Shown: piece after piece, positions 51,492 through 61,984 of the stretch
How positions within the stretch are numbered: the first letter of the stretch is position 1
Layout of the letters: every line of letters starts with the position of its first letter
Assembly (NCBI GenBank): GCA_025024175.1
Contig: QCXZ01000138.1
Span: forward strand, 53,477,092-53,541,091
Origin: Rhyzopertha dominica
Lineage: Eukaryota; Arthropoda; Insecta; Coleoptera; Bostrichidae
Direction of reading: 5' to 3'
DNA length: 64,000 bases
Position numbers and translations under genes: made by a program
The notes under the pieces: model-generated
The model's database searches: none
The model's input: the letters and a program-made list of their open reading frames with translations, nothing else
Told to the model about the DNA's origin: nothing

Positions 51492-51530
51492 GTTTTTGTT
51501 CCGAGCTGAGTGTGGGTCCAAACGTCAGCA
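51486..51530 (+). other. cpx: Candidate recursive exon 3 (45 nt, frame-preserving)
   Basis: A second donor, GCA|GTAAGTT, lies at 51530/51531. The 45 nt keep phase 1 and contain no stop in that phase, unlike the other two. If included it would add 15 residues after the conserved N-terminal glycine. No known complexin carries such an insert to my knowledge, so inclusion is only a possibility. Confidence 0.4.
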
Positions 51531-54500
51531 GTAAGTTGAAAGGGTTTCTTTGTTGACGGGACCTTTTAAAATGAGCACGAGTCGGCAAGCAGTTTAGAAG
51601 GTTAGATGATTATTATTTCTCACCAGGAAAGAGGACTTACGATGATTCATATACGTTTGAGTGTGATTGATCAAATATAAAACTAAAGGAACTGTGCAAC
51701 TTAAATTTAAAAAGGACTGGTAGTATTATTGTGAAAATAATACACGTTCATGCAGTCACTCTATAGATTTATATTAACAAAACAGAAATCGTTGTAGAAA
51801 TAAGCTGAACAGTCATTTACCGCTTACTTGTGTTGAAAATGGTTAAGGTTTTCCATTATAGTTTAATTAGAACAAAAGCTTCAGATTATTTAGGCTCATA
51901 ATATATGTATTAGACAACAAACAAAGTATTGGCTTCTTTCCCAAGAGATTTAACAGTTTCGCGATTCGGTACAAAAAAAAATTTTTTTTCGTACTTGACG
52001 AACAACATTTCTCAAATGCTTTTTCCGTTGAGCGACTCTTTACAATAAATCTGGGCCTCCGAAAGCTTGTCCTCCACGAAGTCAAACATTTATTAAACAC
52101 CCTTTCATGCAACAGCAAGGAAAAATGGGGTATTCCTGGCAACCATCAAAGCACTCTGTACCAATCTCAATTTAGAAACGGCGCCTTAGTTTTCTTGTTC
52201 GCAGCTCGAATGCTTGATATCGAAAAGCGCGCGCTGTCGACGCCGTTTATGAGTATTTAGCGAATTTCCCAAGGCGCGCCTTTTTCACCGCAGCGCAATT
52301 TTTTAGAGTTACCCCGTTTGGCTCGCTAGCCGGGACGGGATTTATGCTAACAATTCCGTTGACAGCCCTTACGAATGTACAACGCTCACCGAGCGCTTAT
52401 TGGTTCAATAACAAATATTTACAGCTTGAAGGCAAATCCGGACTTGTCGGATAGGCGGCGTTTCGCGACGCCTAATTTATATTTGCTGATTTTATTGCTC
52501 TGCTGAAATAGCTGTTTATGTTATTTTTCAGCCAGTAAAAGAGCAGAGATCTCTATGATATCTCTGTTTAATTAACGAGATTACTTAAGATAAGAAAGTT
52601 GCTTTTAAATCGTTGCTAAACAAGCACAACCTGTTACATATAGCATTTTTACGGACCTTAACCCCATAATTCAAGGCCAAGGCGTTAGGTACCTCATTCT
52701 ATCTATTCGTAGCATTAAAAATTAAACGGCGGCACGTGGTGAAGGGCAAGGCTTTTCAATTTACGAAGTTGCGCGGTCCCAGCGCTATTTTCGGGGTTGA
52801 CAGGTTAAAAATGAGTATGTTTTATACATGTGGTAGAGATCGCTTCAGGCAAGGCCGGGTATGATGTAGTACAACTTTGGGATTGTAAAAGTACGGTGAA
52901 AGTGAAAGGAAAAGGCGTGCTGTGCGGTCCAAGCACTTTTTTATGCATTGGAAGTTTTCAGGTCGCTTAGTGTAGACTCTTTATAATAATTATGGTGTCC
53001 TTTATATGAGTAATACGCAGCGTAATCGCTGAATGCCACTTGTAGCTACGATACCTTGCAGAGGAAGTCATCGGCGCTTCCTCGTGATTTATGCAATATC
53101 TCCCGCCAGCGACATCTAGATCCGAACTTCCGGTCGCATCGTTACGCCCCTCTCTTGGTCCGCTAACAAACTTGGGAAAAAAGTTGTCAGCGCAGCTCTT
53201 TCATGCCGGCGTGGCATTTTTGTCAAATTGTGGCAATAAATCAAAAGCGGGGCACTTAAAACTGAAAACGCGTCCCTCGGGATGGGAAGGTCGAGCAGCG
53301 CGAGGGATAAAAATATAAAAGGATCTCGATAGCTCCTAATCTGCGTCTGACCCAAATGCACTTACCGTGTAACGGTCCGGTATTATCCTTTCTACTTTTC
53401 GCACGTGCCGCTCTCTCAAGTCCGTATCGTGTTATATATTTCCCGGATCAGTCAACTGGCGGTTTAAGCTGTGAAATGTAGGGCAATTACATTAATTTCG
53501 TATAGGCTGCGGTCTGCTGTACGTCTGAAATCTTGCCGCTGAAAGCTGAAACCAGCGGGAGGAGAGTTACGCTTTTGGGGTCCAACATTTCTCACTGATA
53601 AATTCATATCACATCTTGAAAATTAACTTGTAGAATACTTGTTAAATTAGTTTGTAGAAACTGCAGCGTGGTGAAGTGAATGTTTCTTTCATACATTAAA
53701 ACCCTTGAAAATACGAAAAGTTATATAGAGTATAAAACGTGTATAAGTAGGAACCCTAAATTTGGATTAAAACATTATTTCGCAAGTTTGAATTTCATAA
53801 ACTTTAACCTGATAACTTGACAAAAAAACATAGAGAAACTCATACAAAAAGTCCCCCTTAGAAAATTTAACAATGTAGCTTACCACAAGACCAGTACCAA
53901 ATGTACCAATCAGTTATGAACAAATACGATGTGATAAAAACTAAAAATATTAGTAACAATTTTTTCCAAAATTTTTTAATAATTTTAGAGCCGTCCAAAC
54001 TAAAACATAGGATAGAGCAATCGAAGCGTTTATTAATAATAGATGTCTATTTAAAATAAGGAAGTTTATATGCCGCATTTTCGGTATAACCGGTGTAACC
54101 ATCTTGAAGACTTTCATTTAGGAAAAAGTAATCGATTATTGTCATATACAAATTTTTGTATGTGTATCATTGCCAAAATTCATAATGCTTACTTACATTT
54201 ATTTAAACGAAAGAATCTTTAAAAGTCGTAGTGTATGAAAATGGTTGTTAAAGCGCGTTGTCTTCGGTCCGTGCGTAAACGTACCTATATTTTGGCATAA
54301 CTTACAAACCTTACTGAAAACAAAAAAGAAAACAAAGGCTGTCATTTTTCTTAAAATTTTAAGAGGAGACATCATTTGTGAACAATCGCGTAGTATCAAA
54401 CTCTCGACGTTAGATCAATATTACCCCATTAATAATGTCAATTCGACGCAGTCTGCTTCCATATAAAAAGCAATTATTTACGGCATTCACCCCGCAAATT

Positions 54501-55253
54501 CCATCCAACGCACCCGACGTACATAATAAATAAACCGTTATCCTTACACAACAATCGAGAAAATGCAAGCCAACCGGGGCGGAAAATTATAAATAAAATG
54601 CTATTATACGACGCGTTTTCCACTAGCTTAGCTGGTCGAGTCGATAGCCGCTTTGGCAAAACGAGGACCATTATTTACAAACACTCATATTGTAGATCAC
54701 CGCTGAAATCCCTGCAGCACCGGCGGAAGTAATCTTTAAATTGCCGGCGTTTGTCTTTGAAATATGAAAGGGGAGATTTACGGCGGAATTATACATTTAC
54801 AATGCTTGAAATGTTGGATTTATCTGTTCCAATTGCGGGCGAGAAATAAATTGCTACGAAGTTGAATGGTTGAAATCTGCGCGTCTGCCTTAAGATTCGA
54901 GGCTTTAATGTATAAATTATTTCTACAATCCTCCAAGGTGATTAGTAATTGTGGCCGCAAAGATTTCTTTGTTTTGATACGGAAACATTTTTTACATGTT
55001 TTTGAACGAGACACTGACCTAATAGCTAATATTTCTTCTTAAGAGAGAAACTTGCAAACTTCTGCTGCAGGTGAGAGGTGGTTCCTCTGAAGTAACCACT
55101 GAATTCTCACGAAAAGCTCATCCGTTAATGAGAGAGCATTATACCGGACCCGAGCAGAGTTAACCAAGGGGAATATCAGATATAAAAATGCTTCTAAACA
55201 GAATACACGGCGGAAATACGGCGCAGCGGAAGCAGTTCGTCGCAAATTTATAT
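51531..55253. other. Intronic stretch, no recognised gene
   Basis: CpG-containing blocks lie about 52160-52510, 52680-53000, 53040-53580 and 54590-55253. Frames in them have no domains. The last block is continuous with the sequence right of the errantivirus, which inserted into it. Confidence 0.4.
55250..55253. repeat. Errantivirus target-site duplication ATAT (left)
   Basis: ATAT immediately precedes the left LTR, and the same four bases follow the right LTR at 62400-62403. ATAT-type sites are preferred by the 17.6/297 branch of errantiviruses. Confidence 0.85.
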
Positions 55254-55466
55254 AGTTAAATAATCTCTCCGTGAACTTGTGTTTTTAAAAAGTTTTTATT
55301 ACAAGTTACAGAGAAATGAACAGCAGCATAACAAGTCTAACACATGAATTATACTGAGTTAGGGATGTTTACTCCCTATGGCTTAAATACGTAGGTGTTA
55401 TCTAAATGTTCCTATTATCTAGTCCATGCACTTAGGGGTGGCGTCTGGGCTTTCAGACACGTAACT
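55254..55466 (-). repeat. Errantivirus 3' LTR (213 bp)
   Basis: Identical to the copy at 62187-62399. It begins and ends with the 5-bp inverted repeat AGTTA/TAACT. The last 16 env codons and the env stop at 55419 lie inside it. Confidence 0.95.
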
Positions 55467-57045
55467 CCTCTCCCCTTGGTCTTGAGCGTCCGCGCTCAAT
55501 TTTGGATAAAGTTGAACAAATTCTTTTGCTGAAATATTAACAACATTTCGCTTCTTACATAAATTTTTATAAACATTGTTCCTGAAATAACAAAGCACTA
55601 TGATGCAAATTACAATTACAACAAAGATTATAGCTGTAGCAGAATAGTGAGTATAATGTACAAGTGGATTGAAAATTATCGACTTGGATTTTATAAATCT
55701 GGCTTCTTCTTGGAGCTTCTGGAGGTCCTGGAGATGTTCTTCTTTTAGGAGAACTTCGTACCGATGAGTCAGTGTGATGTCTTCTACTTCTGGCAAGATT
55801 ATGGTTCTGTTGAATCCTGGCTTTCTGAATATTGTATTTTCTATAATTATGCTGCATGATGAGGATATGAGCACATTGTATTGCACTGTCAGTTTTTGCA
55901 CTTGGTATTCGCAGTTTTCTATGAGTTCTAATGGTTGTTTTGTGCTAACCATTAGGGCTATGTTTTCCATTTGTTGAATTATTCGATAGTCGTTAGTAGT
56001 TTCAGCTGCCTGGCATGTATTTAAATTTTCCAATGAGCATTTTTCATTCTTCAGCGTGTTATGGCATAGAGACTGATTGTGGAGGTTTCTGCAGTCGTTG
56101 GACCATAATTCGGACTGATTGGATTGTAGGAAATATTTGGCAGGTAATAGTATAATTTTGTTTTTAGTATTTGGGATCGGATATATTCTGGAGTAAATGA
56201 ACGATGTGGGTTTTAGGATCGGTATCTTCAGTACCATTATTACTGATTTATTTGTTATCATCAATAATATTTTTGAGTGGTCCAATACTTCAAACAGGTG
56301 TGTATTATTTGTGTATAAGATCTGATTTTCATCGTATTCCCTCATTAAGTGTTGATTAATATCTGCAAGGTCTGATCTGGTAAATAGTTCTAAATTAGGT
56401 GTCTCTAGTTTTGCTAAATTAATTGTGCGTTCTATACAATTAATGAAATCGCGGACTCTTATTGCATTAAAAATTTCATGATTGATTACTTGAAGGGTTT
56501 CGAATTTTGACTGAATTAAATTGATTGCTTTGGCAGTCTCATCCATATTGTGATTTAATTTTGAAATGTCTTCATTGTATCGTTGAGTAACGTGAGCTGC
56601 AAATGATGTCAATTCATTTAGTCTACTTATTTCCTGCTTTTGTGTCTTGGACAGTATTTCTAGGTTCTGATTAATATTTGCCAGGTCATCATTATCTAAA
56701 TTTCCAGTTATGAATTTTATAGTTTTTCCTAAGACGTTTACTAAGCCTCTTTTAACTCTAAAATGTGTTAACTTTTCCAGGATATTTTCTGAGCTTTCGA
56801 TTTCTCTTTTTAATGTTTGATATTGATTTCGTAAAAGAGTGTCATTTCTTGTCTTGTGTTCTATTATTACCATGTTTTGTGCTAATTTCCGAACAGCGCA
56901 TTCAAGTTGGGTTAAATTTATGGAGAAATAAAATTTGTGAAAGTGATCGAAAATTTTTGTTTCGCCTATACCTTCTTTAAAATATCCATTTGTGTTAATT
57001 GGTTTGACGTGAAGTTGACGGGATGGCGTCGTCCACACGATTAGC
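55419..57045 (-). CDS. env: Errantivirus envelope protein, main exon
   Basis: Envelope glycoprotein of the insect errantivirus/baculovirus F-like type, which mediates membrane fusion. Numbered from a GTG at 57038, the frame is 539 codons. It shows a furin-type RVKR at about 94-97, followed by a Gly-rich fusion-peptide-like segment (98-117), a long heptad-like region, several N-glycosylation sites, a transmembrane helix at about 465-485 and a 54-residue tail ending inside the 3' LTR. There is no ATG near the start and no signal peptide in this exon. A splice acceptor (TTCGTTACAG ending at 57046) lies just upstream, and a donor sits in the leader at 61961, so the start codon is supplied by splicing. 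The frame overlaps the pol end by 51 bases in another phase and appears unbroken. Confidence 0.9.
55467..55477 (-). other. Polypurine tract
   Basis: On the minus strand, AAGGGGAGAGG immediately precedes the 3' LTR. It is the expected primer for plus-strand DNA synthesis. Confidence 0.85.
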
Positions 57046-60000
57046 CTGTAACGAAGGGACTTTTCTTAATCTTTTTATTTTACGTACATGCGAGTTAGTG
57101 ATTTTGTTTTTGGCCGATTTACCTATAATTTTTGTTTTCTTTCTATTAGTTACGTTAATTTTCTCGTAAAGGGGATCAGTTTTTCCTGGTTTATTCTTTT
57201 TAACAAAAACTGAAGTATCTGTGTTAATTTCGGGTTCCGGTTCTCTATTTGCATTTCTTTGTGCTAGGACCTTTTGTTCTTTCTGGAAGGTTTTATCATA
57301 AACTTCTTTGAGAAATGGTATTAGTTCCTGTTTACGTCTATTGTTATATTCTTCATAAATAGTTAAATTTACATCGAAATCATTTTCATGTTCATATGGG
57401 CCATACAGCAGTGAAAACGGAGTAAAGCCAGTGGCTGAATGAATTGATTGATTGTAGATTAAGATTGCCGTAATCATTTGATTTTGGGGAGTTTCCTTAG
57501 GGTTTTTAAGTCGTAAAAAGGTAGAATGAAGTCTTTCTATGGGACTATTTGAATTCGGGTTGTTTACGGTGGTAAAGTGTAATTCTATTTTGTGCATATT
57601 GCAATATTCTTTGAGTGTTCTATTGAAGAATTCACGGCCTTCATCGCAGACGATTCGTTTTGGGTAATTATGGTGACTAAAGTAATGCCTTAACTTATTT
57701 AAGATAGTTATGCCTGTGCCATCTTTTACGTAATAAGCTTGGGCGTATTTTGAGAAAGAGTCAATTATTGTTAGGAATTTACAGTTTTGGAAAGTAAACG
57801 TATCTAAGTGAATAGTGTCAAATGGTTTCTTTGCCAACAATGGACCTCCCAGCTTAACATTATAGGGATTTCTCTCATATTTGGCTTGTAAGCAAAGGTC
57901 GCAAGTGTTAATTTCGTGAACTATCATATCTTTCATATTAGGCCAAAAGTATTCTGAACGTAGTTTTGAATAAGTTTCATTGATTCCAGTATGTGTTTCA
58001 CTATGATAGCTAGTTATTATGTCCTTCTGTTCCTCCTCTTTTAGAATATCTTTATGATACTTAGTGCTAATAAAGATTTTTACATTATTATTGAGAAATG
58101 TTTTGCTGAAATCTTGGACAGCTTTAATTAATTCTTGTTCTTTTGAGAATATTGCATATGTTATGTTTGGTCTAAATATTTCTTTGAACATTTGTTGTAT
58201 ATCACCTTGTAAATTTGTGTTTCTGATAAGTATTGTATAATGGTTTTTCTTAAAAGGTTGCTTAAAACGTATTTCATAGTATTTACCAAACATCAAAATT
58301 ATTCTATTCGAAAAGTTATTAACAGGTTGATCCGTAATTGGAATTATTTTTCCGTCATCTTCATTATGGACAGAGTGTACAGTATTATCGTCTGATTCAG
58401 GATTTGAAGGTAGAAGAATATCGTCTAAATCGATTACGATATTTGGGTCAGGGGTTATAATTTCGTTTATAATTTTCTCTATTTCTTCGTCTGTCGGATT
58501 GTATGTGGGATTTTGATTTATTAACTGCTCAAGCTCTTCGTCTGTTATATCTGGTGTTTCATGTATTTCGGGTAATACTGATTTTGTTTCTGTTTCATCA
58601 TTATGTATTTCGATACGGGATAGTGCATCGGCTACTTTATTTTCCTTTCCTTTTTTATAAACAATTTCAAAGTCAAATTCCTCTAATTTTAGTTTCCATC
58701 GGATTAATCTGGAGTTAGGTTCTTTGATTTTCGATAGCCAAACAAGCGGGTTATGATCAGTCTCTATAGTAAAATGCCTACCATAAAGGTATGGTCTGAA
58801 ATGTTTAGTCGAATCTAAAATTGCAAGTAATTCCTTTTCTATTGTACTATAGTTGCGTTCTGCGGAATTCAAAGTTCTAGAGTAATATCCTATGGGCTGA
58901 TTATTTTGACTAAGTACACCACCAATAGCTATGTTAGAAGCATCCGTAGTTAGTTTGAATGGCTTTGAAAAGTCTGGGTATTTTAAAATAGGTGCATTAA
59001 CGAGTAAATCTTTGCATAAGTGGAAACACTCTAAGTAATCAGGGTCGTTTGTATCTATTTTTGCTTCCTTTTTTAAGCACTTAGTCATGGGTGATGTTAT
59101 GTTAGCGAAATTTGCGATAAACCTGCGATAGTAGCCAATTAGGCCTAGGAATGCTTTTATCTCTTTTGTCGTTTTAGGTATGGGGTACTTCCGAATAGCC
59201 TCTATCTTAGAGGGGTTTGGTTTAATGCCTTCCGGTGTTATTACGTGTCCTAGAAACGCAACCTCTTTACAGAGGAATTCAGATTTATCTAATTGCACTT
59301 TTAGGTTGACTTCTTTTAATCTGCTAAATATTTGCCGAATATGTAATAGATGTTCTTGAAGTGATTTTGAAAAAATTACAACGTCATCCATATACACGAA
59401 ACAGAACTTATACAGGTAATCTTTTAAAACTTCGTCCATCATTCTCTGAAATGTGGCAGGTGCGTTTTTTAAACCAAAAGGCATTCTGAGGTACTCATAA
59501 TGCCCATTATTAACAGTAAACGCGGTTTTCTCTATTGATTCGGAGTCTAATTCTATCTGATGAAATCCCTGTGCAAGATCCAGGGTAGTGAAATAAACGC
59601 ATTTGCCTAAATTATCCAGAATTTCGTCAATTCGTGGTAATGGATATTTGTCTTCAACAGTGATTTCATTTAATTTTCTAAAATCTATAACCATTCTGTA
59701 TTTTCTTTTGCCACTCGCATCCATCTTTTTTGGTACAATCCAAACGGGGGCACTGTAGGGAGATATTGACGGTCTAATTATTTTATTGTCCAAAAGTTTC
59801 TGAATTTGATTTTGTATTTCTTCCTGCATAGCTCTAGGGTGTCTGAATGACTTTACATATACAGGGTTGTCACTTGTAGTTCTAATTTTGTGTTTGACTT
59901 TATTGGTGAATGTTAAATCAGTATTTTCGTAGTAGAAGACGTCTCTAAATTTAATACAAAGCTCTATTATTGCTTTCTTTTCTTCGGAATTAAGATGATC

Positions 60001-60687
60001 GGTCCTAATTAGTTCATGTACTTTGGGGAATTTTTGTTGTTTTATTTCGGGTGTCTCTACCTGGTATACATTAACTGGAACTGTTTCCACCCGTTTGCGA
60101 AAACTAACTTTTTCATTTTCCAAGGGGTTAGGTATGGAACAGATTCCATTGTGGGCCTTAACTATACATTCAGGGGTAATTACATCATGTTTAAGTTTTA
60201 ATGGGGGTAGAATTACCTCACCACTTTCTATATTTACAGGTATCTTTAATACTTTAGCGTTTATATTATCTAAGCTTACTTCTTTACTATTATACTCTAA
60301 GTAAAAAGGGATATTTATCTCATTTAGTTTCAAATTTTTTAAATCATAGTCAATTTGAGCTTTAAATTTTTCTAAATCTTTAGTACCTATTAGTACATCA
60401 AAACGTTTATGCCAGTCAATTACACGCAATTTTAATGGGGAATTAATTCCTAGTTCCTTTAGTAAAGGAAATTTTATATTATCTTGAGAAATTGATGTTC
60501 TGTTCATACTGGTGACTGAAAAAGGTTCCTTATAGTAAAAGTTAATAAAGTTTTCTGCTGCATTTGGATTAATAATTGAATCTGTCGCGCCGGAATCTAT
60601 TAAAACCTTAAGATTTAAATTTGGAAGGTAGAAAAAAGGAAGTTTTGACTGGTGGGCTATGTTATTTAGGTCTATTAAATTTGACAT
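56995..60687 (-). CDS. pol: Errantivirus Pol polyprotein (PR-RT-RNaseH-IN)
   Basis: An uninterrupted 1230-codon frame. Protease with DSGAT at residues 31-35; reverse transcriptase about 270-480 with 'TLDLAQGFHQIEL' and catalytic YMDD at 432-435; RNase H about 575-690 with D582, E617, D644 and D687; integrase about 880-1150 with HHCC zinc ligands H895, H899, C929, C932 and catalytic D962, D1015, E1051 (D-35-E). All key residues are present, so the enzyme set looks functional. The ATG at 60687 lies 21 bases past a candidate slippery heptamer (60714-60708); pol is probably made as a Gag-Pol fusion by -1 frameshifting rather than from this ATG. The end overlaps the env exon. Confidence 0.95.
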   Translation of the reverse strand: MSNLIDLNNIAHQSKLPFFYLPNLNLKVLIDSGATDSIINPNAAENFINFYYKEPFSVTSMNRTSISQDNIKFPLLKELGINSPLKLRVIDWHKRFDVLIGTKDLEKFKAQIDYDLKNLKLNEINIPFYLEYNSKEVSLDNINAKVLKIPVNIESGEVILPPLKLKHDVITPECIVKAHNGICSIPNPLENEKVSFRKRVETVPVNVYQVETPEIKQQKFPKVHELIRTDHLNSEEKKAIIELCIKFRDVFYYENTDLTFTNKVKHKIRTTSDNPVYVKSFRHPRAMQEEIQNQIQKLLDNKIIRPSISPYSAPVWIVPKKMDASGKRKYRMVIDFRKLNEITVEDKYPLPRIDEILDNLGKCVYFTTLDLAQGFHQIELDSESIEKTAFTVNNGHYEYLRMPFGLKNAPATFQRMMDEVLKDYLYKFCFVYMDDVVIFSKSLQEHLLHIRQIFSRLKEVNLKVQLDKSEFLCKEVAFLGHVITPEGIKPNPSKIEAIRKYPIPKTTKEIKAFLGLIGYYRRFIANFANITSPMTKCLKKEAKIDTNDPDYLECFHLCKDLLVNAPILKYPDFSKPFKLTTDASNIAIGGVLSQNNQPIGYYSRTLNSAERNYSTIEKELLAILDSTKHFRPYLYGRHFTIETDHNPLVWLSKIKEPNSRLIRWKLKLEEFDFEIVYKKGKENKVADALSRIEIHNDETETKSVLPEIHETPDITDEELEQLINQNPTYNPTDEEIEKIINEIITPDPNIVIDLDDILLPSNPESDDNTVHSVHNEDDGKIIPITDQPVNNFSNRIILMFGKYYEIRFKQPFKKNHYTILIRNTNLQGDIQQMFKEIFRPNITYAIFSKEQELIKAVQDFSKTFLNNNVKIFISTKYHKDILKEEEQKDIITSYHSETHTGINETYSKLRSEYFWPNMKDMIVHEINTCDLCLQAKYERNPYNVKLGGPLLAKKPFDTIHLDTFTFQNCKFLTIIDSFSKYAQAYYVKDGTGITILNKLRHYFSHHNYPKRIVCDEGREFFNRTLKEYCNMHKIELHFTTVNNPNSNSPIERLHSTFLRLKNPKETPQNQMITAILIYNQSIHSATGFTPFSLLYGPYEHENDFDVNLTIYEEYNNRRKQELIPFLKEVYDKTFQKEQKVLAQRNANREPEPEINTDTSVFVKKNKPGKTDPLYEKINVTNRKKTKIIGKSAKNKITNSHVRKIKRLRKVPSLQANRVDDAIPSTSRQTN
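57046..57057 (-). other. env splice acceptor
   Basis: Minus-strand CCCTTCGTTACAG, with the AG at 57047-57046. The exon would start at 57045, in frame with env. It lies within the end of pol, as in other errantiviruses that express env from a spliced RNA. Confidence 0.7.
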
Positions 60688-61015
60688 TCGTCCGAGGCGG
60701 TTACATGAAAATTTTCTGCCTCGTTTTGGGGGGTTTCCATGTACTGTTCTTCATAATTAATTTCGCTATACATCGGGATCTCATTTGTTTCTACATCCAC
60801 TTCATTGTTAAACAATTCCTCCGAAACAAATGTTGGTCTGGACGTGCTTTGGAAAATATTATTGTTTTGTCTGAAATTGTTTGGGACGGAAGTTTGAACA
60901 GACATTGGTGTCGGTTTGAATGTATTTCTTGACATTGCTGAGCCCGGTTTTGTTCCAAAATTTTGTTTATTCATAGGTAATCTTGAAGATTGCGGTATTG
61001 GTTTGTGGCTGAAAA
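60675..61015 (-). pseudogene. gag: Errantivirus Gag, C-terminal part (shifted frame)
   Basis: Gag-like sequence resumes near 61010 in the next reading phase, with 'TFKPTPMSVQTS', 'NNFRQNN' and 'FVSEELFNNE', the Asn/Pro-rich tail of 17.6-like Gag. It runs to a stop at 60675, overlapping the pol start. The codons upstream of about 61015 in this phase (up to 61136) are not Gag-like and are left out. No zinc knuckle is present, as is usual for these Gags. The shift relative to the N-terminal part is equivalent to one extra base near 60970-61015. Confidence 0.8.
60708..60714 (-). promoter_or_regulatory. Candidate -1 frameshift heptamer for Gag-Pol
   Basis: Minus-strand AAATTTT, read A-AAT-TTT in the Gag C-terminal phase, fits the X-XXY-YYZ slippery rule. 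The -1 phase is open from here into pol without a stop. A downstream RNA structure was not checked. Confidence 0.5.
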
Positions 61016-61917
61016 TAACGCATAGGTGGTATGTTTTGCATTTGCGGAGGTCGCGGATTAAATGCAAAACTTGGACCACTAAAGGTATTTCTAGCAGGTT
61101 GAGTATTCTTTTGCACATTAGGTCTATGCTTGTCATTACTATTTCTTAAATATTTCATGTATTTATGTTCTTGAATTTTGTTGTCATAAATTCTGCATTT
61201 ATTAAGAGCTTCTTCTAGGGAAACTAAATCAAAATGCATCAAATATTCATGATATGGGTCATTAAGCCCAGAACAAAATACTTGTAGCGTTTGTTTTTGA
61301 TAAAAATGTCTTTTGAATGCAATAATATTTTGATCTGTCTCATGCAGTTGCACGTACTGCATCAGATCATTTTGCGCTAATAAGACGCGATCGTAATATT
61401 CTAAATAACTTTCATTTTGTTTTTGTACAGTGCTCCTGAGAGCGGAGAGCAAAATTTCTTCGTTTCTTTGGTCACCGTATTTTCTTAACAGCGCGCTTCT
61501 AATACCTGACCATTCAGTTTCATTATGGAAATTTAAATAATCTCTGGCCTCATTTTTCACTTTCGCTAGCACAGAAACATTAAACAAGTAGACTTGGCTC
61601 AGCGTTAACTTTTTGTCTAAAAATTTTATTAAATTATCTACAGCGTTTACGAAGGTGGACAAATTTCCTCCCGGATAGAATTCTGGGAGTGTATTTGTAA
61701 GAGCTGTAAGCTCGCTAATTTGAATCGGCATCAATGATGGTGCCGTAACTTGGTTTGTAACTTGACCGTTAGTAGTCATTGTAGTATACGGATTGGGGCG
61801 TTGTTCTTTTAAATTTTTACCTTTAAACTTGCTTGAACTACTGGACGCACTGTTTGATATTAGGTCGGTTAAATTATCAACTAATTCAAGTTCTACGTCT
61901 GAGTCAAAGTCTGACAT
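60967..61917 (-). CDS. gag: Errantivirus Gag, N-terminal and capsid part
   Basis: A 316-codon frame from ATG at 61917. It has an acidic N-terminus, 'ELTALTNTLPEFYPGGNLSTFVNAVDNLI' (start of the capsid-like domain), and 'RNEEILLSALRSTVQKQNESYLEYYDRVL' and 'FCSGLNDPYHEYLM', the helical core of Gypsy-type Gag. The last residues before the stop at 60967 depart from Gag because of a frameshift. The true C-terminus continues in the next phase. In this copy Gag, and so Gag-Pol, cannot be made by normal reading, unless the shift is an assembly error. Confidence 0.85.
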   Translation of the reverse strand: MSDFDSDVELELVDNLTDLISNSASSSSSKFKGKNLKEQRPNPYTTMTTNGQVTNQVTAPSLMPIQISELTALTNTLPEFYPGGNLSTFVNAVDNLIKFLDKKLTLSQVYLFNVSVLAKVKNEARDYLNFHNETEWSGIRSALLRKYGDQRNEEILLSALRSTVQKQNESYLEYYDRVLLAQNDLMQYVQLHETDQNIIAFKRHFYQKQTLQVFCSGLNDPYHEYLMHFDLVSLEEALNKCRIYDNKIQEHKYMKYLRNSNDKHRPNVQKNTQPARNTFSGPSFAFNPRPPQMQNIPPMRYFQPQTNTAIFKITYE

Positions 61918-61961
61918 TAAATATCAGTAATAATTGCACGAAAGAAACTCAAAAGACTTAC

Positions 61962-61984
61962 AGGACTAGTGGAAGGAGTTTCAT
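61962..61984 (-). CDS. env: env leader exon: start codon and hydrophobic N-terminus
   Basis: An ATG at 61984-61982 opens a short frame of mostly hydrophobic codons that reaches a splice donor, CT|GTAAGT, with GT at 61961-61960. In unspliced RNA this frame stops at 61958 and acts only as an upstream ORF before gag. If the donor is joined to the acceptor at 57046, phase is kept and the first env codons are also hydrophobic, giving a signal-peptide-like N-terminus. The joined sequence is not written out here. Confidence 0.65.

Noticed and set aside
55050..55080. CTGCTGCAG|GTGAGA as a fourth recursive site
   Set aside because: The region before the AG has few pyrimidines and no clear branch sequence, and the site is only 3.6 kb past site 3.
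57038..57040. GTG at 57038 as the env start codon
   Set aside because: Insect mRNAs rarely start at GTG, the frame has no signal peptide there, and a good splice acceptor sits 6 bases upstream.
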